From Pelagibius sp037652055 (GTDB lineage Bacteria > Pseudomonadota > Alphaproteobacteria > Kiloniellales > Kiloniellaceae), in NCBI RefSeq assembly GCF_037652055.1, contig NZ_JBBKAH010000009.1, positions 186,001 to 250,000 on the forward strand: a stretch of DNA of 64,000 nucleotides. Reading direction: 5' to 3'. Numbering within the stretch: position 1 is the stretch's first letter; each line of letters starts with the position of its first letter. Below are positions 15,908 through 26,290 of the stretch, piece after piece. The notes under the pieces were generated by a model. The model had not been told where the DNA came from, did no database searches, and was given only the letters and a program-made list of their open reading frames with translations. A program made the translations under genes and the position numbers.

Positions 15908-17080
15908 GTGAAAAGGTCTGGAAAGCCAACATCAAGCGAGAAGACGCACCGCGCGGTGCGGACCTTCACGCGCCGTAACCTGCTGAAGCAGGCGGCGGCT
16001 GGTGGCGCTATCGTCGCCGTTGCGCCTGCCATTGTCAGCCGGAAGACGCTTGCTTCTTCGGGTGAACTGAAGGTTATGAACTGGTCGGACTACCTGCCGA
16101 AGTCCTTCCTGGAGGGCTTCGAAAAGAAGACCGGCATCGTCATCAAGCACACCCCCTACGGCTCCAATGAAGAGCTGCTGAACAAGATGCGCGCCACCAA
16201 GGGCCGCGGCTTCGACCTGGTCGGCCCGACCCTCGACCGCGCCGGCGAGTGGAAGCCGCTCGGCCTGTTGCAACCCTTCGACATGAACCGCGTCGATACC
16301 TCCAAGATCGTCCCCGGTATGCTCAAGGGCTCGACCGGTGCCTGGACCTGGGACGGCGGCAACCACCACCTGCCCTACCACTGGGGCACCGAGGCACTGT
16401 CCTGGCGCACCGACAAGTGGCAGCAGGAATACTCCAAGCTGTCCTACGGCGACCTCTGGACCCCGGAGATGAAGGGTAAGATCCAGGGCCGCCCGCATTC
16501 CATGATGGCCGGCATCGGCCTCTACCTCGATGCCTCCGGCAAGGTGCCGTCCAACCGCATGCTCGACGCCTACAAGGACGAAGCGAACATGCGGCGCATT
16601 TGGGAGGAAATCACCAAGTTCGCGGTCGAGCACAAGTCCTGGGTGAAGCAGTTCTGGAACGACGCCGACGCGCAGATCAACGGCCTCATGCAGAACGACG
16701 TCGTCATCGGCCAGACGTGGGAAGGTCCAATTCTACGCCTGAAAGGTGAAGGCCAGCCGGTGACCTACATGGCCCCGCAGGAAGGTGCCTTTGCATGGTT
16801 GGACGGCCTGTCCATGCCGATCGGCGCGGAGAACATCGACGAGATCTACGAATACATCAACTACGTCTACGACGCGGAAGTGAACGGCCTCATCGCCAAC
16901 GAAACGAGTTACAACCCGGTGGCGGTTGGGGCGGAAGAGTATCTCAATCCCACGTTCAAGAAGAACTTCAGCGAGGCCTATCCGGGCGATGCGCTCGACC
17001 GCCTGTGGTGGTGGCCGCCGTCTGAGCCCTGGTACACCGAGATCCGCGCCGAATACAGCGACAAGTTCGTGGCCGCCTGA
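15908..17080 (+). CDS. PotD/PotF-like polyamine-binding protein of an ABC importer
   Basis: A 390-residue periplasmic binding protein. The GTG start at 15908 follows GGGGAGA at the right distance. The N-terminus carries a twin-arginine-like motif (FTRRNLLKQAAAGGAIVAVA), so export is probably by Tat. The mature start LKVMNWSDYLPKSFLEGFEK and the segment ending WRTDKW are typical of spermidine/putrescine-binding proteins, with aromatic residues spaced along the cleft. PotABC genes follow. Polyamines are the likely cargo, but other cationic amines or opines are possible. Confidence 0.88.
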   Translation: MKRSGKPTSSEKTHRAVRTFTRRNLLKQAAAGGAIVAVAPAIVSRKTLASSGELKVMNWSDYLPKSFLEGFEKKTGIVIKHTPYGSNEELLNKMRATKGRGFDLVGPTLDRAGEWKPLGLLQPFDMNRVDTSKIVPGMLKGSTGAWTWDGGNHHLPYHWGTEALSWRTDKWQQEYSKLSYGDLWTPEMKGKIQGRPHSMMAGIGLYLDASGKVPSNRMLDAYKDEANMRRIWEEITKFAVEHKSWVKQFWNDADAQINGLMQNDVVIGQTWEGPILRLKGEGQPVTYMAPQEGAFAWLDGLSMPIGAENIDEIYEYINYVYDAEVNGLIANETSYNPVAVGAEEYLNPTFKKNFSEAYPGDALDRLWWWPPSEPWYTEIRAEYSDKFVAA

Positions 17081-17110
17081 CCGGCGCACGGCGTATCGGT
17101 TTGAGTGAAA

Positions 17111-17138
17111 CGGGTCCCGGCTGTTAGGTCGGGACCCG
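17111..17138 (+). terminator. Stem-loop between the binding-protein and ATPase genes
   Basis: The 9-base arms CGGGTCCCG and CGGGACCCG enclose a 10-base loop, followed by CTTTCCC. It is probably a partial terminator or mRNA-processing hairpin that lets the binding protein be made in excess over the membrane components, as is common in ABC importer operons. Confidence 0.6.
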
Positions 17139-17315
17139 CTTTCCCATCAGGGTCCCGGCAGCGGCCCGTAGGTGGGATTTGCGACCGCAGAAGGCGGCCG
17201 GCGGTGAACGTCCAGTGAAGAGGCGTGACAGCGCGGCTCCCGAGCGGCAGAGGCAGGGCGGTTCCGCGGGTGCCGGGGATGCACCCCGCGGGCGTTACAT
17301 TGGGGGCGGGCTGGT

Positions 17316-18407
17316 ATGAGCGCAGATGTCGAGCTCGATCACGTGACGATTCGCTTCGGCGAATTCACGGCGGTCGACGACGCGAACCTGAAAATCGAAC
17401 ACGGCGAGTTCTTCAGTTTTCTCGGACCGTCCGGCTGCGGCAAGACGACGATCCTGCGCGCCGTTTCCGGCTTCCTGGAGCCGACCCTCGGCGAGGTGCG
17501 CATCGGCGGCCAGAACATGAAAGGCATCGGCCCCAACAAGCGGCCGACCGCGCTGATCTTCCAGAACCTCGCCCTCTTCCCGCTGATGTCCGTCGCCGAG
17601 AACATCGCTTTCGGGCTGGAAGTGCGCGGTGTCGGCAAGGCGGAGCGGCGCAAGCGGGCCGATGCGCTGCTGGACCTCATCGCCCTCGACGGTCAGGGCG
17701 ACAAGAAAGTCGGTGAGCTTTCCGGCGGACAGAAGCAGCGCGTGGCGATCGCCCGCGCGCTCGCCGTCGAGCCGCAGGTGCTGCTGCTGGACGAGCCGCT
17801 GTCGGCCCTGGACCTGAAGCTGCGCCAGCATATGCGCACCGAGCTGCGCGCCATCCAGCAACGCGTCGGCATCACCTTCATCTATATCACCCACGACCAG
17901 GGCGAAGCGCTGACCATGTCGGACCGCATCGCGGTGATGAGCCAGGGCGTCATCCAGCAGGTCGGCACCGGCGCCGAGGTCTACGAGAACTCGCAGACCG
18001 CCTTCGTCGCTTCCTTCGTCGGTGAAAACAATCCCTTCCACGGCAAGGTCGCCGGGGTCGACGGCAAGCATGCCCTGGTCGATACGGCATTCGGGCGGCT
18101 GCGCGGGCGCAACGTGCGCGGCATGAACGTGGGAGAGCCGGCCATGCTGTTCGTGCGGCCGGAATCACTCGGTCTGGTGAACGGCGTACGGCCGGCGGAG
18201 AACGTGCTGCAGAGCACGGTGTTGCACAGCGAGTTCGAAGGGTCCTTCTTCTCCGTCTTCCTACGCGGCGACGGCGACAAGGACATCGTCATGTCGATGA
18301 CGAACTCCGGCAACCTGCCCAAGTTCACCCCGGGCCAGCAGACCAGCATCGCCTTCAATGCCGACCGCGCGGTCGTCCTGCCGGTGGGCGAGGTGGCCGA
18401 TGAGTAG
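17316..18407 (+). CDS. PotA-like polyamine ABC transporter ATPase
   Basis: A 363-residue ATPase. Walker A is GPSGCGKTT, the Q-loop is IFQNLALFP, the signature is LSGGQKQRVAIARAL, Walker B is LLLLDEPLSALD, and the switch His lies in ITHDQGEAL. The C-terminal TOBE domain (about residues 270-360) is normal for CUT1/PotA ATPases. It belongs with the permease genes that follow after a 192-base gap occupied by a repeat element (18421-18563). Confidence 0.94.
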   Translation: MSADVELDHVTIRFGEFTAVDDANLKIEHGEFFSFLGPSGCGKTTILRAVSGFLEPTLGEVRIGGQNMKGIGPNKRPTALIFQNLALFPLMSVAENIAFGLEVRGVGKAERRKRADALLDLIALDGQGDKKVGELSGGQKQRVAIARALAVEPQVLLLDEPLSALDLKLRQHMRTELRAIQQRVGITFIYITHDQGEALTMSDRIAVMSQGVIQQVGTGAEVYENSQTAFVASFVGENNPFHGKVAGVDGKHALVDTAFGRLRGRNVRGMNVGEPAMLFVRPESLGLVNGVRPAENVLQSTVLHSEFEGSFFSVFLRGDGDKDIVMSMTNSGNLPKFTPGQQTSIAFNADRAVVLPVGEVADE

Positions 18408-18420
18408 GGCAACCCGAACT

Positions 18421-18563
18421 GTCATCCCGGCCAAGCGAGCCTGCGAGCGCGAGCCGGGATCCATCGTTGGGCCAGGCGCCCGAGATACGAAGACACAGTC
18501 GGGAGCCGGGCAGTGCCGTGGACCCCGGATCGCACGCGCTGACGCTCGTTTGTCCGGGGTGAC
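18421..18563. repeat. REPIN-like pair of inverted hairpins inside the transporter operon
   Basis: The left unit GTCATCCCGG ... CCGGGATCCA and the right unit TGGACCCCGG ... CCGGGGTGAC mirror each other, about 140 bases overall. The unit layout matches the element at 49732-49888, and a related single hairpin is at 55871-55895. It fills the gap between the ATPase and first permease genes. Such palindromic intergenic repeats are mobile non-coding elements dispersed in many bacterial genomes. Confidence 0.72.
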
Positions 18564-18599
18564 AAGCTGGGCGGGACGGACGCAGCCGGAGGCCGGCGC

Positions 18600-19511
18600 A
18601 TGAGCGGCTTCTTTCAGCGCAACGGCATCATCATCTCGACCTACCTGATCGTGGCGGTGGTGTTCTGGGTGGTCATCATGATCGTCCTGCCGCAGGCCTA
18701 CATGCTGGACTTCTCGTTTCGGCACAACCTGCCGCCGGCCAAGATCGGCGGGCCGGAGGACGTCTACACCTTCGACAACTACCGCTATCTGCTGTTCGGC
18801 AGCCCGGGTTCGTCGGATGCTTTCAACTACCTGCACCTGGAAGTCTTCCTGCGCACCATCATCGCCTCGATCTTCGTGACGCTGATCGACTTCGCGCTGT
18901 GCTATCCCATCGCCTACTACATTGCCCAGGTGGCCAAGGGCGGCTACGCGCGCTCGATGATCCTGCTGCTCATCCTGCCGTTCTGGGTGAACGAGATCCT
19001 GCGCGCCTTCGCCTTCCGCATCCTCTTCGGCACTTCGGGCGTCATCAACGCGTTCCTGCAGACCCTCGGCATTATCGATCAGCCGATCGACTTCATGCGC
19101 GCCGACGTGGCGCTCTATGCCGGCCTCTCCTACGCTTACATTCTGCTGATGGTGTTCCCGCTCTACAACGCCATCGAGAGCCTGGACCACAACCAGGTGG
19201 AGGCGGCGCGCGACCTCGGATCGCCGTGGTGGCGCATCCACTGGCGTGTGGTGATGCCGCACGCCAAGCCGGGTATCGCCTCGGGCTGCACCCTGGTGTT
19301 CATGCTGGCGGCCGGCGCCCTGGCGGCACCGCAGATTCTCGGCGGGCCGTCCAGCCTGTGGTTCACGCAGATCATCTACCGCTGGTTCAACACCGGCGGC
19401 AACTGGCCCCAGGGCGCCGCCTACGCCATCGTGCTGCTGCTCGCCTGCCTGGTCTTCGTGCTGGCGGTGATGAAGATCTTCAAGGTCAGCCTGGGGGAGA
19501 TCGCACGATGA
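18600..19511 (+). CDS. PotB-like polyamine ABC transporter permease
   Basis: A 303-residue integral membrane protein with about six helices and the inner-membrane permease EAA motif (VEAARDLGSPWWRIHWRVVM, then P). The segment after helix 1 (VLPQAYMLDFSFRHNLPPAK) is the periplasmic loop expected of PotB-type proteins. Its stop overlaps the start of the next permease gene in ATGA. It pairs with that permease to form the transmembrane channel. Confidence 0.93.
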   Translation: MSGFFQRNGIIISTYLIVAVVFWVVIMIVLPQAYMLDFSFRHNLPPAKIGGPEDVYTFDNYRYLLFGSPGSSDAFNYLHLEVFLRTIIASIFVTLIDFALCYPIAYYIAQVAKGGYARSMILLLILPFWVNEILRAFAFRILFGTSGVINAFLQTLGIIDQPIDFMRADVALYAGLSYAYILLMVFPLYNAIESLDHNQVEAARDLGSPWWRIHWRVVMPHAKPGIASGCTLVFMLAAGALAAPQILGGPSSLWFTQIIYRWFNTGGNWPQGAAYAIVLLLACLVFVLAVMKIFKVSLGEIAR

Positions 19512-20386
19512 GCTCCGGGCGCATCCAGAAGCTGCTGGTCGGCTTCTATATCCTGATCTTCTTCCTCTACCTCTTTGCCCCGCTCATCATGATGAGCATG
19601 GCCGCCTTCAACGACGTCGACTTCCCGCAGGTGGTGCCTTGGGAGGGCTTCACCTGGCGCTGGTTCCCCGCCCTCTTCGACGACGCGCTGATGATCGAGG
19701 GCTTCGTGAACTCGATCTGGATCGGCATCGGTGTCATGGCCGTGTCGGTGCCGATCGGCCTCGCCGCGGCGATTGTCATGACCCAGGTCCACAAGAAGCT
19801 GCAGACGGTCTACTACACCGTCGTCGTGTCGCCGGTGCTGATGCCCGGCGTCATTCTCGGCATCTCGACCCTGGTGTTCTGGGACCGCCTTGGGACCATC
19901 GTCGATGCCGACTACGAGAGCTTCTACTACAGCGGCATGTTTCTCACGATTGTGGGTCAGTCGACCTTCATCTCGGCCTACACCATGCTGGTGTTCCTCG
20001 CCCGCCTGCAGCGCTTCGACCGCACCCAGGAGGAAGCCGCGCTCGATCTCGGCGCCACCCACGTGCAGGTGTTCTGGAAGGTGCTGGTCCCCTTCCTCAG
20101 GCCGGCGATCTTCTCGGCCATGGGGCTCGCCTTCCTGACGTCGTTCGAGAACTACAACACCACGGTCTTCACCATTCAGGCGGAGAGCACGCTGACCACG
20201 GTGCTGGCCGGCAAGGTACGCATGGGCACCCAGCCAGATCTCGCCGCCCTGGCGGTGCTCATCATCGTCGTGACCCTGATCGGCGCGATCGCCATCGAGG
20301 TGGCGCAGCGCCGCGAGATCCGCCGCGACCTCGCCGCCAAGGCGGCCGCCGCCCGGGCCGAGCGCGAGGCGGAAGCGGCGGCATAG
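19508..20386 (+). CDS. PotC-like polyamine ABC transporter permease
   Basis: A 292-residue protein with six helices, beginning MSSGRIQKLLVGFYILIFFL. The EAA-type loop is EEAALDLGATHVQVFWKVLV, then P. It starts inside the stop of the previous permease gene (ATGA), so translation is coupled. The C-terminal 30 residues are an Arg/Ala/Glu-rich helix, longer than usual. The operon ends at a bidirectional terminator shared with the facing aminotransferase gene. Confidence 0.93.
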   Translation: MSSGRIQKLLVGFYILIFFLYLFAPLIMMSMAAFNDVDFPQVVPWEGFTWRWFPALFDDALMIEGFVNSIWIGIGVMAVSVPIGLAAAIVMTQVHKKLQTVYYTVVVSPVLMPGVILGISTLVFWDRLGTIVDADYESFYYSGMFLTIVGQSTFISAYTMLVFLARLQRFDRTQEEAALDLGATHVQVFWKVLVPFLRPAIFSAMGLAFLTSFENYNTTVFTIQAESTLTTVLAGKVRMGTQPDLAALAVLIIVVTLIGAIAIEVAQRREIRRDLAAKAAAARAEREAEAAA

Positions 20387-20415
20387 TCGCCGTTCCCGAC
20401 CGCCCCTAACGAAAA

Positions 20416-20438
20416 CGGCCCGTGCATGGCACGGGCCG
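20416..20438. terminator. Bidirectional terminator between potC-like and aminotransferase genes
   Basis: A 10-bp stem (CGGCCCGTGC and GCACGGGCCG) with a 3-base loop has AAAA on the left and CTT on the right, so it can stop transcription from either side. Confidence 0.78.
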
Positions 20439-20462
20439 CTTGCGTTTGAAAGGTCTGTCGCC

Positions 20463-21782
20463 TTACTGCTTGGCGAGCACGCCGCGGATCTTGGTGAAGA
20501 TCTCGTCGATGTGCTTGTCCTCGCAGATGAACGGCGGCGAGATCAGCAGGCAGTCGCCGGTCAGCTTCACCATGCAGCCGGCATCGTAAAGCTCCTGCAT
20601 CACTTTCAGGCCACGCCCGCCCGGCTGGGCCAGCGGCGCCACATCGACACCGCCGATCATGCCGTAACCGCGGATGTCGGTGACGATGGCGAGTTCCTTC
20701 AGCCCATAGAGCGCTTCCATGAACTTCGGCGACATTTTCGCGGCGCGCTCGACGAGCTGCTCCTGTTCGAAGATGTCGCGGGTGGCCAGCGCCGCCGCGG
20801 AAGCGACCGGGCAGCCCGAGTAGGTGTAGCCGTGGAACAGCTCGATGCCGGCTTCCGGCGCCGCATCCATCAGGGTCTGGTGGACCTTGTCGTTCACCGC
20901 GACGGCACCCATCGGCACCACGCCGTTGGTCAGCGCCTTGGCCATGGTGATCATGTCCGGTATCACGCCGAAGCTGTCGGCGCCAAACTGCTTGCCGGTG
21001 CGTCCGAAGCCGCAGATGACTTCGTCGAAGATCAGCAGAATGCCGTGCTCATCGCAGATCTCGCGCAGGCGCTGCAGGTACCCCTTCGGCGGGATCAGCG
21101 CACCGGTGGAACCGGCGATCGGCTCGACGATGCAGCAGGCAATGGAGTCCGCGCCGTGCAGCTCGACGAAGCGCTGGAGGTCGTTGGCCAGCTCCGCGCC
21201 CGTCTCCGGCTGCCCGACCGTGAACTTGTGCTCCGGCAGCTGGGTGTGACGCAGGTGCAGGGCACCCGGCAGGCCCAGGCCGAAGGCCCGCTTGTTGTTG
21301 ATCATGCCGGCGACGGTCAGGCCGCCGAAGTTCACGCCGTGGTAGCCGCGCTCCCGGCCGACAAGACGCAGGCGCTGCCCTTCGCCCTTGGCCTTGTGAT
21401 AGGCCAGAGCGATCTTCAGGGCGGTTTCCACCGCTTCGGAGCCGGAGTTGGAGAAGAAGATGTGGTCAAGATCGCCCGGCGTGACCTGGGCGATGCGCCG
21501 CGCCACTTCGAATGAGGCGGGATGGCCGAACTGGAACGGCGGCGCGTAGTCCAGGGTGGTCAGCGCCTCGTTCACCGCCGCGGCGATCTCGGGGCGGCCG
21601 TGACCCGCGGCGACGCAGAACAGGCCGGCGGAGCCGTCAATCACCTGGTTGCCGTGATCGGTGGTGAAGTACATGCCCTTGGCGCCAGTCAGGATGCGCG
21701 GGTTCGCCTTGAAATGGCGGTTCGCCGTGAACGGCATCCAGTGCTGCTCGAGGGAATTCGGAATCGGCGGGATGAAGTTCAT
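20463..21782 (-). CDS. Omega-amino acid (beta-alanine):pyruvate transaminase
   Basis: A 439-residue class III, PLP-dependent aminotransferase. Motifs are LEQHWMPFTANRHFKANPRI, YAPPFQFGHPASFEVA, FFSNSGSEAVETALKIALAY, RERGYHGVNFGG, IFDEVICGFGRTGKQFGADS (PLP-ring Asp), and the Schiff-base Lys in MAKALTNG. The start QHWMPFTANR closely matches the beta-alanine/omega-amino acid:pyruvate transaminases. It uses pyruvate as acceptor and forms L-alanine. It is next to alanine dehydrogenase and faces a polyamine-type importer, so putrescine, beta-alanine or a related amine is the likely donor. The exact substrate is not predictable. Confidence 0.9.
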   Translation of the reverse strand: MNFIPPIPNSLEQHWMPFTANRHFKANPRILTGAKGMYFTTDHGNQVIDGSAGLFCVAAGHGRPEIAAAVNEALTTLDYAPPFQFGHPASFEVARRIAQVTPGDLDHIFFSNSGSEAVETALKIALAYHKAKGEGQRLRLVGRERGYHGVNFGGLTVAGMINNKRAFGLGLPGALHLRHTQLPEHKFTVGQPETGAELANDLQRFVELHGADSIACCIVEPIAGSTGALIPPKGYLQRLREICDEHGILLIFDEVICGFGRTGKQFGADSFGVIPDMITMAKALTNGVVPMGAVAVNDKVHQTLMDAAPEAGIELFHGYTYSGCPVASAAALATRDIFEQEQLVERAAKMSPKFMEALYGLKELAIVTDIRGYGMIGGVDVAPLAQPGGRGLKVMQELYDAGCMVKLTGDCLLISPPFICEDKHIDEIFTKIRGVLAKQ

Positions 21783-21930
21783 CGGCCTGGCTTTCCTGCG
21801 GTTTTTGCGAGTTGATACGAAACCTTAGAGTGCAGTCTAGCCCTGCCCGTGCAGGGCGAGCTAGACCCAATTGCCGCCGTTCCGTGAGGCCAGAGCGCCT
21901 CGCGGATCGGCAGTTTTCCGCCGTTCCCGG

Positions 21931-23049
21931 CTAAAGGCCCAGGGCCTCCTCAGCGGGCATGAAGGCCAGGCCGTGAGCATCGGCGACGGCCTTGTAGGTG
22001 ACTTTGCCGCCGGCCACGTTGAGGCCGTTCTTCAAATGCGGGTCGTCAGCCAGAGCGCGCCGGTAGCCCTTGTCGGCCAGCGCCAGCGTGAAGGGCAGCG
22101 TCGCGTTGTTCAGCGCGAAGGTCGAGGTGCGGGCGACGGCGCCGGGCATGTTGGTGACGCAGTAGTGCACGCAACCCTCTTCCACGTAGGTCGGGTCCGC
22201 GTGGGTGGTGCCGCGTGAGGTCTCGAAGCAGCCACCCTGGTCGATGGCGATATCGACCAGGGCCGAGCCCGGCCGCATCTGGCGAATCATCTCGCGGGTC
22301 ACCAGTTTGGGTGCGGCTGCGCCCGGCACCAGCACCGCGCCGATCACCAGGTCGGCGCCGATCACGTGGCGCTCGATGGCGTCGACCGTCGAGTAGATGG
22401 TGTTCAGCATGGCGCCGAACTGCATGTCGAGCTCGTAGAGGCGGTCGAGTGAGCGGTCGATGACGGTGACGTGCGCTTCCATGCCCATGGCCATGCGCGC
22501 GGCGTTGGTGCCGGAGACGCCGCCGCCGATGATGACGACGCGGGCCGCGGCAACGCCGGGTACGCCGCCCAGCAGCATGCCGGAGCCGCCCTGCGCCTTC
22601 TCCAGGCAGTGGGCGCCGACCTGCACCGACATGCGCCCGGCGACCTCGCTCATCGGCGACAGCAGCGGCAGGCCGCCGCGCGCGTTGGTCACCGTTTCAT
22701 AGGCAACGGCGATGCAGCCGGACTTCACCAGGCCCTGGGTCTGCTCCAGGTCGGGCGCCAGGTGCAGGTAGGTGAACAGCACCTGGCCCTCGCGCAGCTG
22801 AGCGTACTCGGACGGCTGCGGCTCCTTCACCTTCACCACCATCTCCGCCTTGGCGAAGACCGTCGCTGCGTCGGGCGCGATCTGGGCCCCCGCGGCCTGG
22901 TAGTCGGCATCGGAAAAGCCGATCCCCTCGCCTGCCGTGGTTTCGACCATGACCTTATGGCCGTGATGAACCAGCTCGCGCACCGAGGAGGGCACCAGGC
23001 CGACCCGGTATTCGTGGTTCTTCACTTCCTTTGGCACGCCGACGAGCAT
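21931..23049 (-). CDS. ald: Alanine dehydrogenase
   Basis: 372 residues, NAD-dependent, converting L-alanine to pyruvate and ammonium. The start is MLVGVPKEVKNHEYRVGLVP. The substrate-binding Lys is in VVKVKEPQPSEY and the His in LFTYLHLAPD. The NAD-binding glycine motif is GGGVSGTNAARMAMGM, with VTVIDRS after it. RGGLPLLSPMSEVAGRMS is a family signature. The start at 23049 is standard; an in-frame codon at 23151 would add a non-conserved tail. Placed next to the pyruvate-dependent transaminase, it can regenerate the pyruvate acceptor and release ammonium. I see no glycine riboswitch or other leader motif upstream. Confidence 0.97.
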   Translation of the reverse strand: MLVGVPKEVKNHEYRVGLVPSSVRELVHHGHKVMVETTAGEGIGFSDADYQAAGAQIAPDAATVFAKAEMVVKVKEPQPSEYAQLREGQVLFTYLHLAPDLEQTQGLVKSGCIAVAYETVTNARGGLPLLSPMSEVAGRMSVQVGAHCLEKAQGGSGMLLGGVPGVAAARVVIIGGGVSGTNAARMAMGMEAHVTVIDRSLDRLYELDMQFGAMLNTIYSTVDAIERHVIGADLVIGAVLVPGAAAPKLVTREMIRQMRPGSALVDIAIDQGGCFETSRGTTHADPTYVEEGCVHYCVTNMPGAVARTSTFALNNATLPFTLALADKGYRRALADDPHLKNGLNVAGGKVTYKAVADAHGLAFMPAEEALGL

Positions 23050-23218
23050 GATAGACCTGTCCTCTCCGTGTTCATTTGTTCGCTGTTTCACCGGGCCATA
23101 GGGGAAATCTCGCCGCGCCGGTCGCCGGCGCACAGCCCGCTGGACCCGCACCGTAGGCGGTCCATTGGTCTACTTCCAGTGCCAGTTTTTCCCAGCGCGT
23201 GAGGCCAGGACGGGCGGC

Positions 23219-24022
23219 TCAGTCGCCCAGCAGGGTGTCCCGCAGGGCGTTCCAGCTCGCCGGGTCGGGCGCCATGAGCAGGCCCGTCTCGCGGTAGCGG
23301 CCGGCCTTGTAGGGGGTGCCGTCGAAGCAGAGGGCGGTGCCGCCGGCCTCGCTGTGCAGCAGGGTGCCGGGGACGTGGTCCCAGGGCATCAGGCGGGTGA
23401 AGAGGGAAAAGTGGGTCTCTCCGGCGGCCAGGCGCAGGTATTCGGCGCCTGCGCAGCGCAGCGACTTCACCGCGGCCACGCCGGCGCGGCGCTGGTCGAT
23501 GCGGCGTGCCAGCTCCGCCGGGGCATAGCTGGAGGCATGCAGGCTGCCGGTCATGCGCGCCGGCGTGTCGGCGGCGGCGACCGTCATCCGCCGGCCGCCC
23601 ATCCAGGCGCCGCCGCCGCGCTCGGCGATGCCGAAGCGACCGCTCACCGGCTCCAGGATCCAGGCCGCGGCGCTCTCGCCGGCCTGCACCAGGGCGAGCA
23701 TGATGGCGAAGACCGGGCGGCCGTGGGCGAAGTTGCGGGTGCCGTCGATGGGGTCGATGATCCACACCGGCGCATCGGCGGTGACCTGCGCCATCAGGCC
23801 CGGGTCGGCGTGGACCGCCTCCTCGCCCACCACCAGGGAGCCCGGCAGCAGATCCTTCAGGCGTGCGGTCAGGCGCGCCTCGACCGCCACGTCCACCACG
23901 GTGACCAGTTCGCCGGCGACCTTCTCCTCGATTTCGTGGGCGGCCAGGGACTGGAAGCGCGGCAGGACATCCTCCGCCGCGACCTCCTCGATCACGGCGG
24001 CGATTTTGGCAACGTCGATCAA
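23219..24022 (-). CDS. Inositol-monophosphatase family phosphatase
   Basis: A 267-residue FIG-superfamily, Mg-dependent phosphatase. The metal-binding residues are E in VVGEEAVHAD, DPIDGTRNFAHG and the Asp of MPWDHVPGTLLHSEAGG. TVVDVAVEARLTARLKDLLP is the N-terminal metal-site region. Family members hydrolyse inositol phosphate, 3'-phosphoadenosine phosphates or histidinol phosphate, and sequence alone does not separate them here. It is downstream of the groESL terminator and reads in the same direction, probably from its own promoter. Confidence 0.88.
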   Translation of the reverse strand: MIDVAKIAAVIEEVAAEDVLPRFQSLAAHEIEEKVAGELVTVVDVAVEARLTARLKDLLPGSLVVGEEAVHADPGLMAQVTADAPVWIIDPIDGTRNFAHGRPVFAIMLALVQAGESAAAWILEPVSGRFGIAERGGGAWMGGRRMTVAAADTPARMTGSLHASSYAPAELARRIDQRRAGVAAVKSLRCAGAEYLRLAAGETHFSLFTRLMPWDHVPGTLLHSEAGGTALCFDGTPYKAGRYRETGLLMAPDPASWNALRDTLLGD

Positions 24023-24095
24023 GGGAACTCCTGGCTTTGTCGGACGGGCTTGCGGGGTCGGGACCCCGAAAATAGCCGCTTGGCGGGCAAGGAAA

Positions 24096-24122
24096 AAGGG
24101 CCGCGGCGATGCCGCGGCCCTT
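24096..24122 (-). terminator. Intrinsic terminator of the groESL operon
   Basis: A perfect 12-bp GC-rich stem (AAGGGCCGCGGC and GCCGCGGCCCTT) with a GAT loop is followed on the minus strand by a T run. It is about 50 bases beyond the groEL stop. Confidence 0.88.
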
Positions 24123-24171
24123 ATCCTTACGCTTTGGCCCGAAAAGGATGGGGCTGCCGGGAGGCGGGAGC

Positions 24172-25821
<1,650 letters not shown>

Positions 25822-25836
25822 ATCTGGTTCTCTTCC

Positions 25837-26124
25837 TTATTGCAGAACGCCCATGATGTCCGACTCACGCATGATCAGCATGGTCTTGCCATCCAGCTTC
25901 ACTTCGGTGCCCGACCACTTGCCATAGAGGACCTTGTCGCCCTTCTTGACGTCCAGAGCGGTCAGCTTGCCGTCCTCGCCCCGGGAGCCCGGACCCACGG
26001 CAAGAACCTTGCCTTGCATGGGCTTTTCCTTGGCAGTGTCGGGAATGATGATTCCGCCGGCGGTCTTTTCTTCTTCCTCCAGCGGTTCAACCACGACACG
26101 GTCGTGCAGCGGCCTGAATTTCAT
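25837..26124 (-). CDS. groES: Co-chaperonin GroES (10 kDa)
   Basis: 95 residues. Starts MKFRPLHDRVVVEPLEEEEK and contains the mobile-loop segment GGIIIPDTAKEKP that binds GroEL, and GDKVLYGKWSGTEVKLDG. It forms the heptameric lid of the chaperonin. It is the first gene of the groESL operon. Confidence 0.99.
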   Translation of the reverse strand: MKFRPLHDRVVVEPLEEEEKTAGGIIIPDTAKEKPMQGKVLAVGPGSRGEDGKLTALDVKKGDKVLYGKWSGTEVKLDGKTMLIMRESDIMGVLQ

Positions 26125-26229
26125 GGAATCTACCCTGTCTGGTTTGTTGGTTCGGATGAAAGCTCACTCAAGGCTCTCATGAGCCTGCCAGTCAGCCCCG
26201 ACCCGCCGGAAGAACCCGCGGGACCGGTA

Positions 26230-26256
26230 TTAGCACTCACCAGCGGCGAGTGCTAG
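26230..26256 (-). promoter_or_regulatory. CIRCE operator of groESL
   Basis: TTAGCACTC, 9 bases, GAGTGCTAG: one mismatch to the consensus inverted repeat bound by the heat-shock repressor HrcA. It sits immediately downstream of the -10 box in the groESL leader, the standard position. The hrcA gene is not in the window. Confidence 0.95.
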
Positions 26257-26261
26257 CGCAG

Positions 26262-26290
26262 CATATAGAAGGCTGGCAAAGCGGAGTCAA
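26262..26290 (-). promoter_or_regulatory. groESL promoter, -35 overlaps the hflX stop codon
   Basis: Reading the minus strand, TTGACT (complement of 26285-26290) and TATATG (complement of 26262-26267) are separated by exactly 17 bases, a good sigma-70 pair. CIRCE follows 5 bases later. The TGA stop of hflX (complement of 26287-26289) lies inside the -35 hexamer, so the groESL promoter is embedded in the 3' end of the upstream gene. Confidence 0.75.

Noticed and set aside
17111..17138. Full operon terminator separating potD-like from potA-like genes
   Set aside because: The hairpin has only a short T run and the downstream genes clearly belong to the same transporter, so partial attenuation is the better reading.
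22931..23218. Possible riboswitch in the ald leader
   Set aside because: I could not find paired elements or a conserved core of a known amino-acid riboswitch class.
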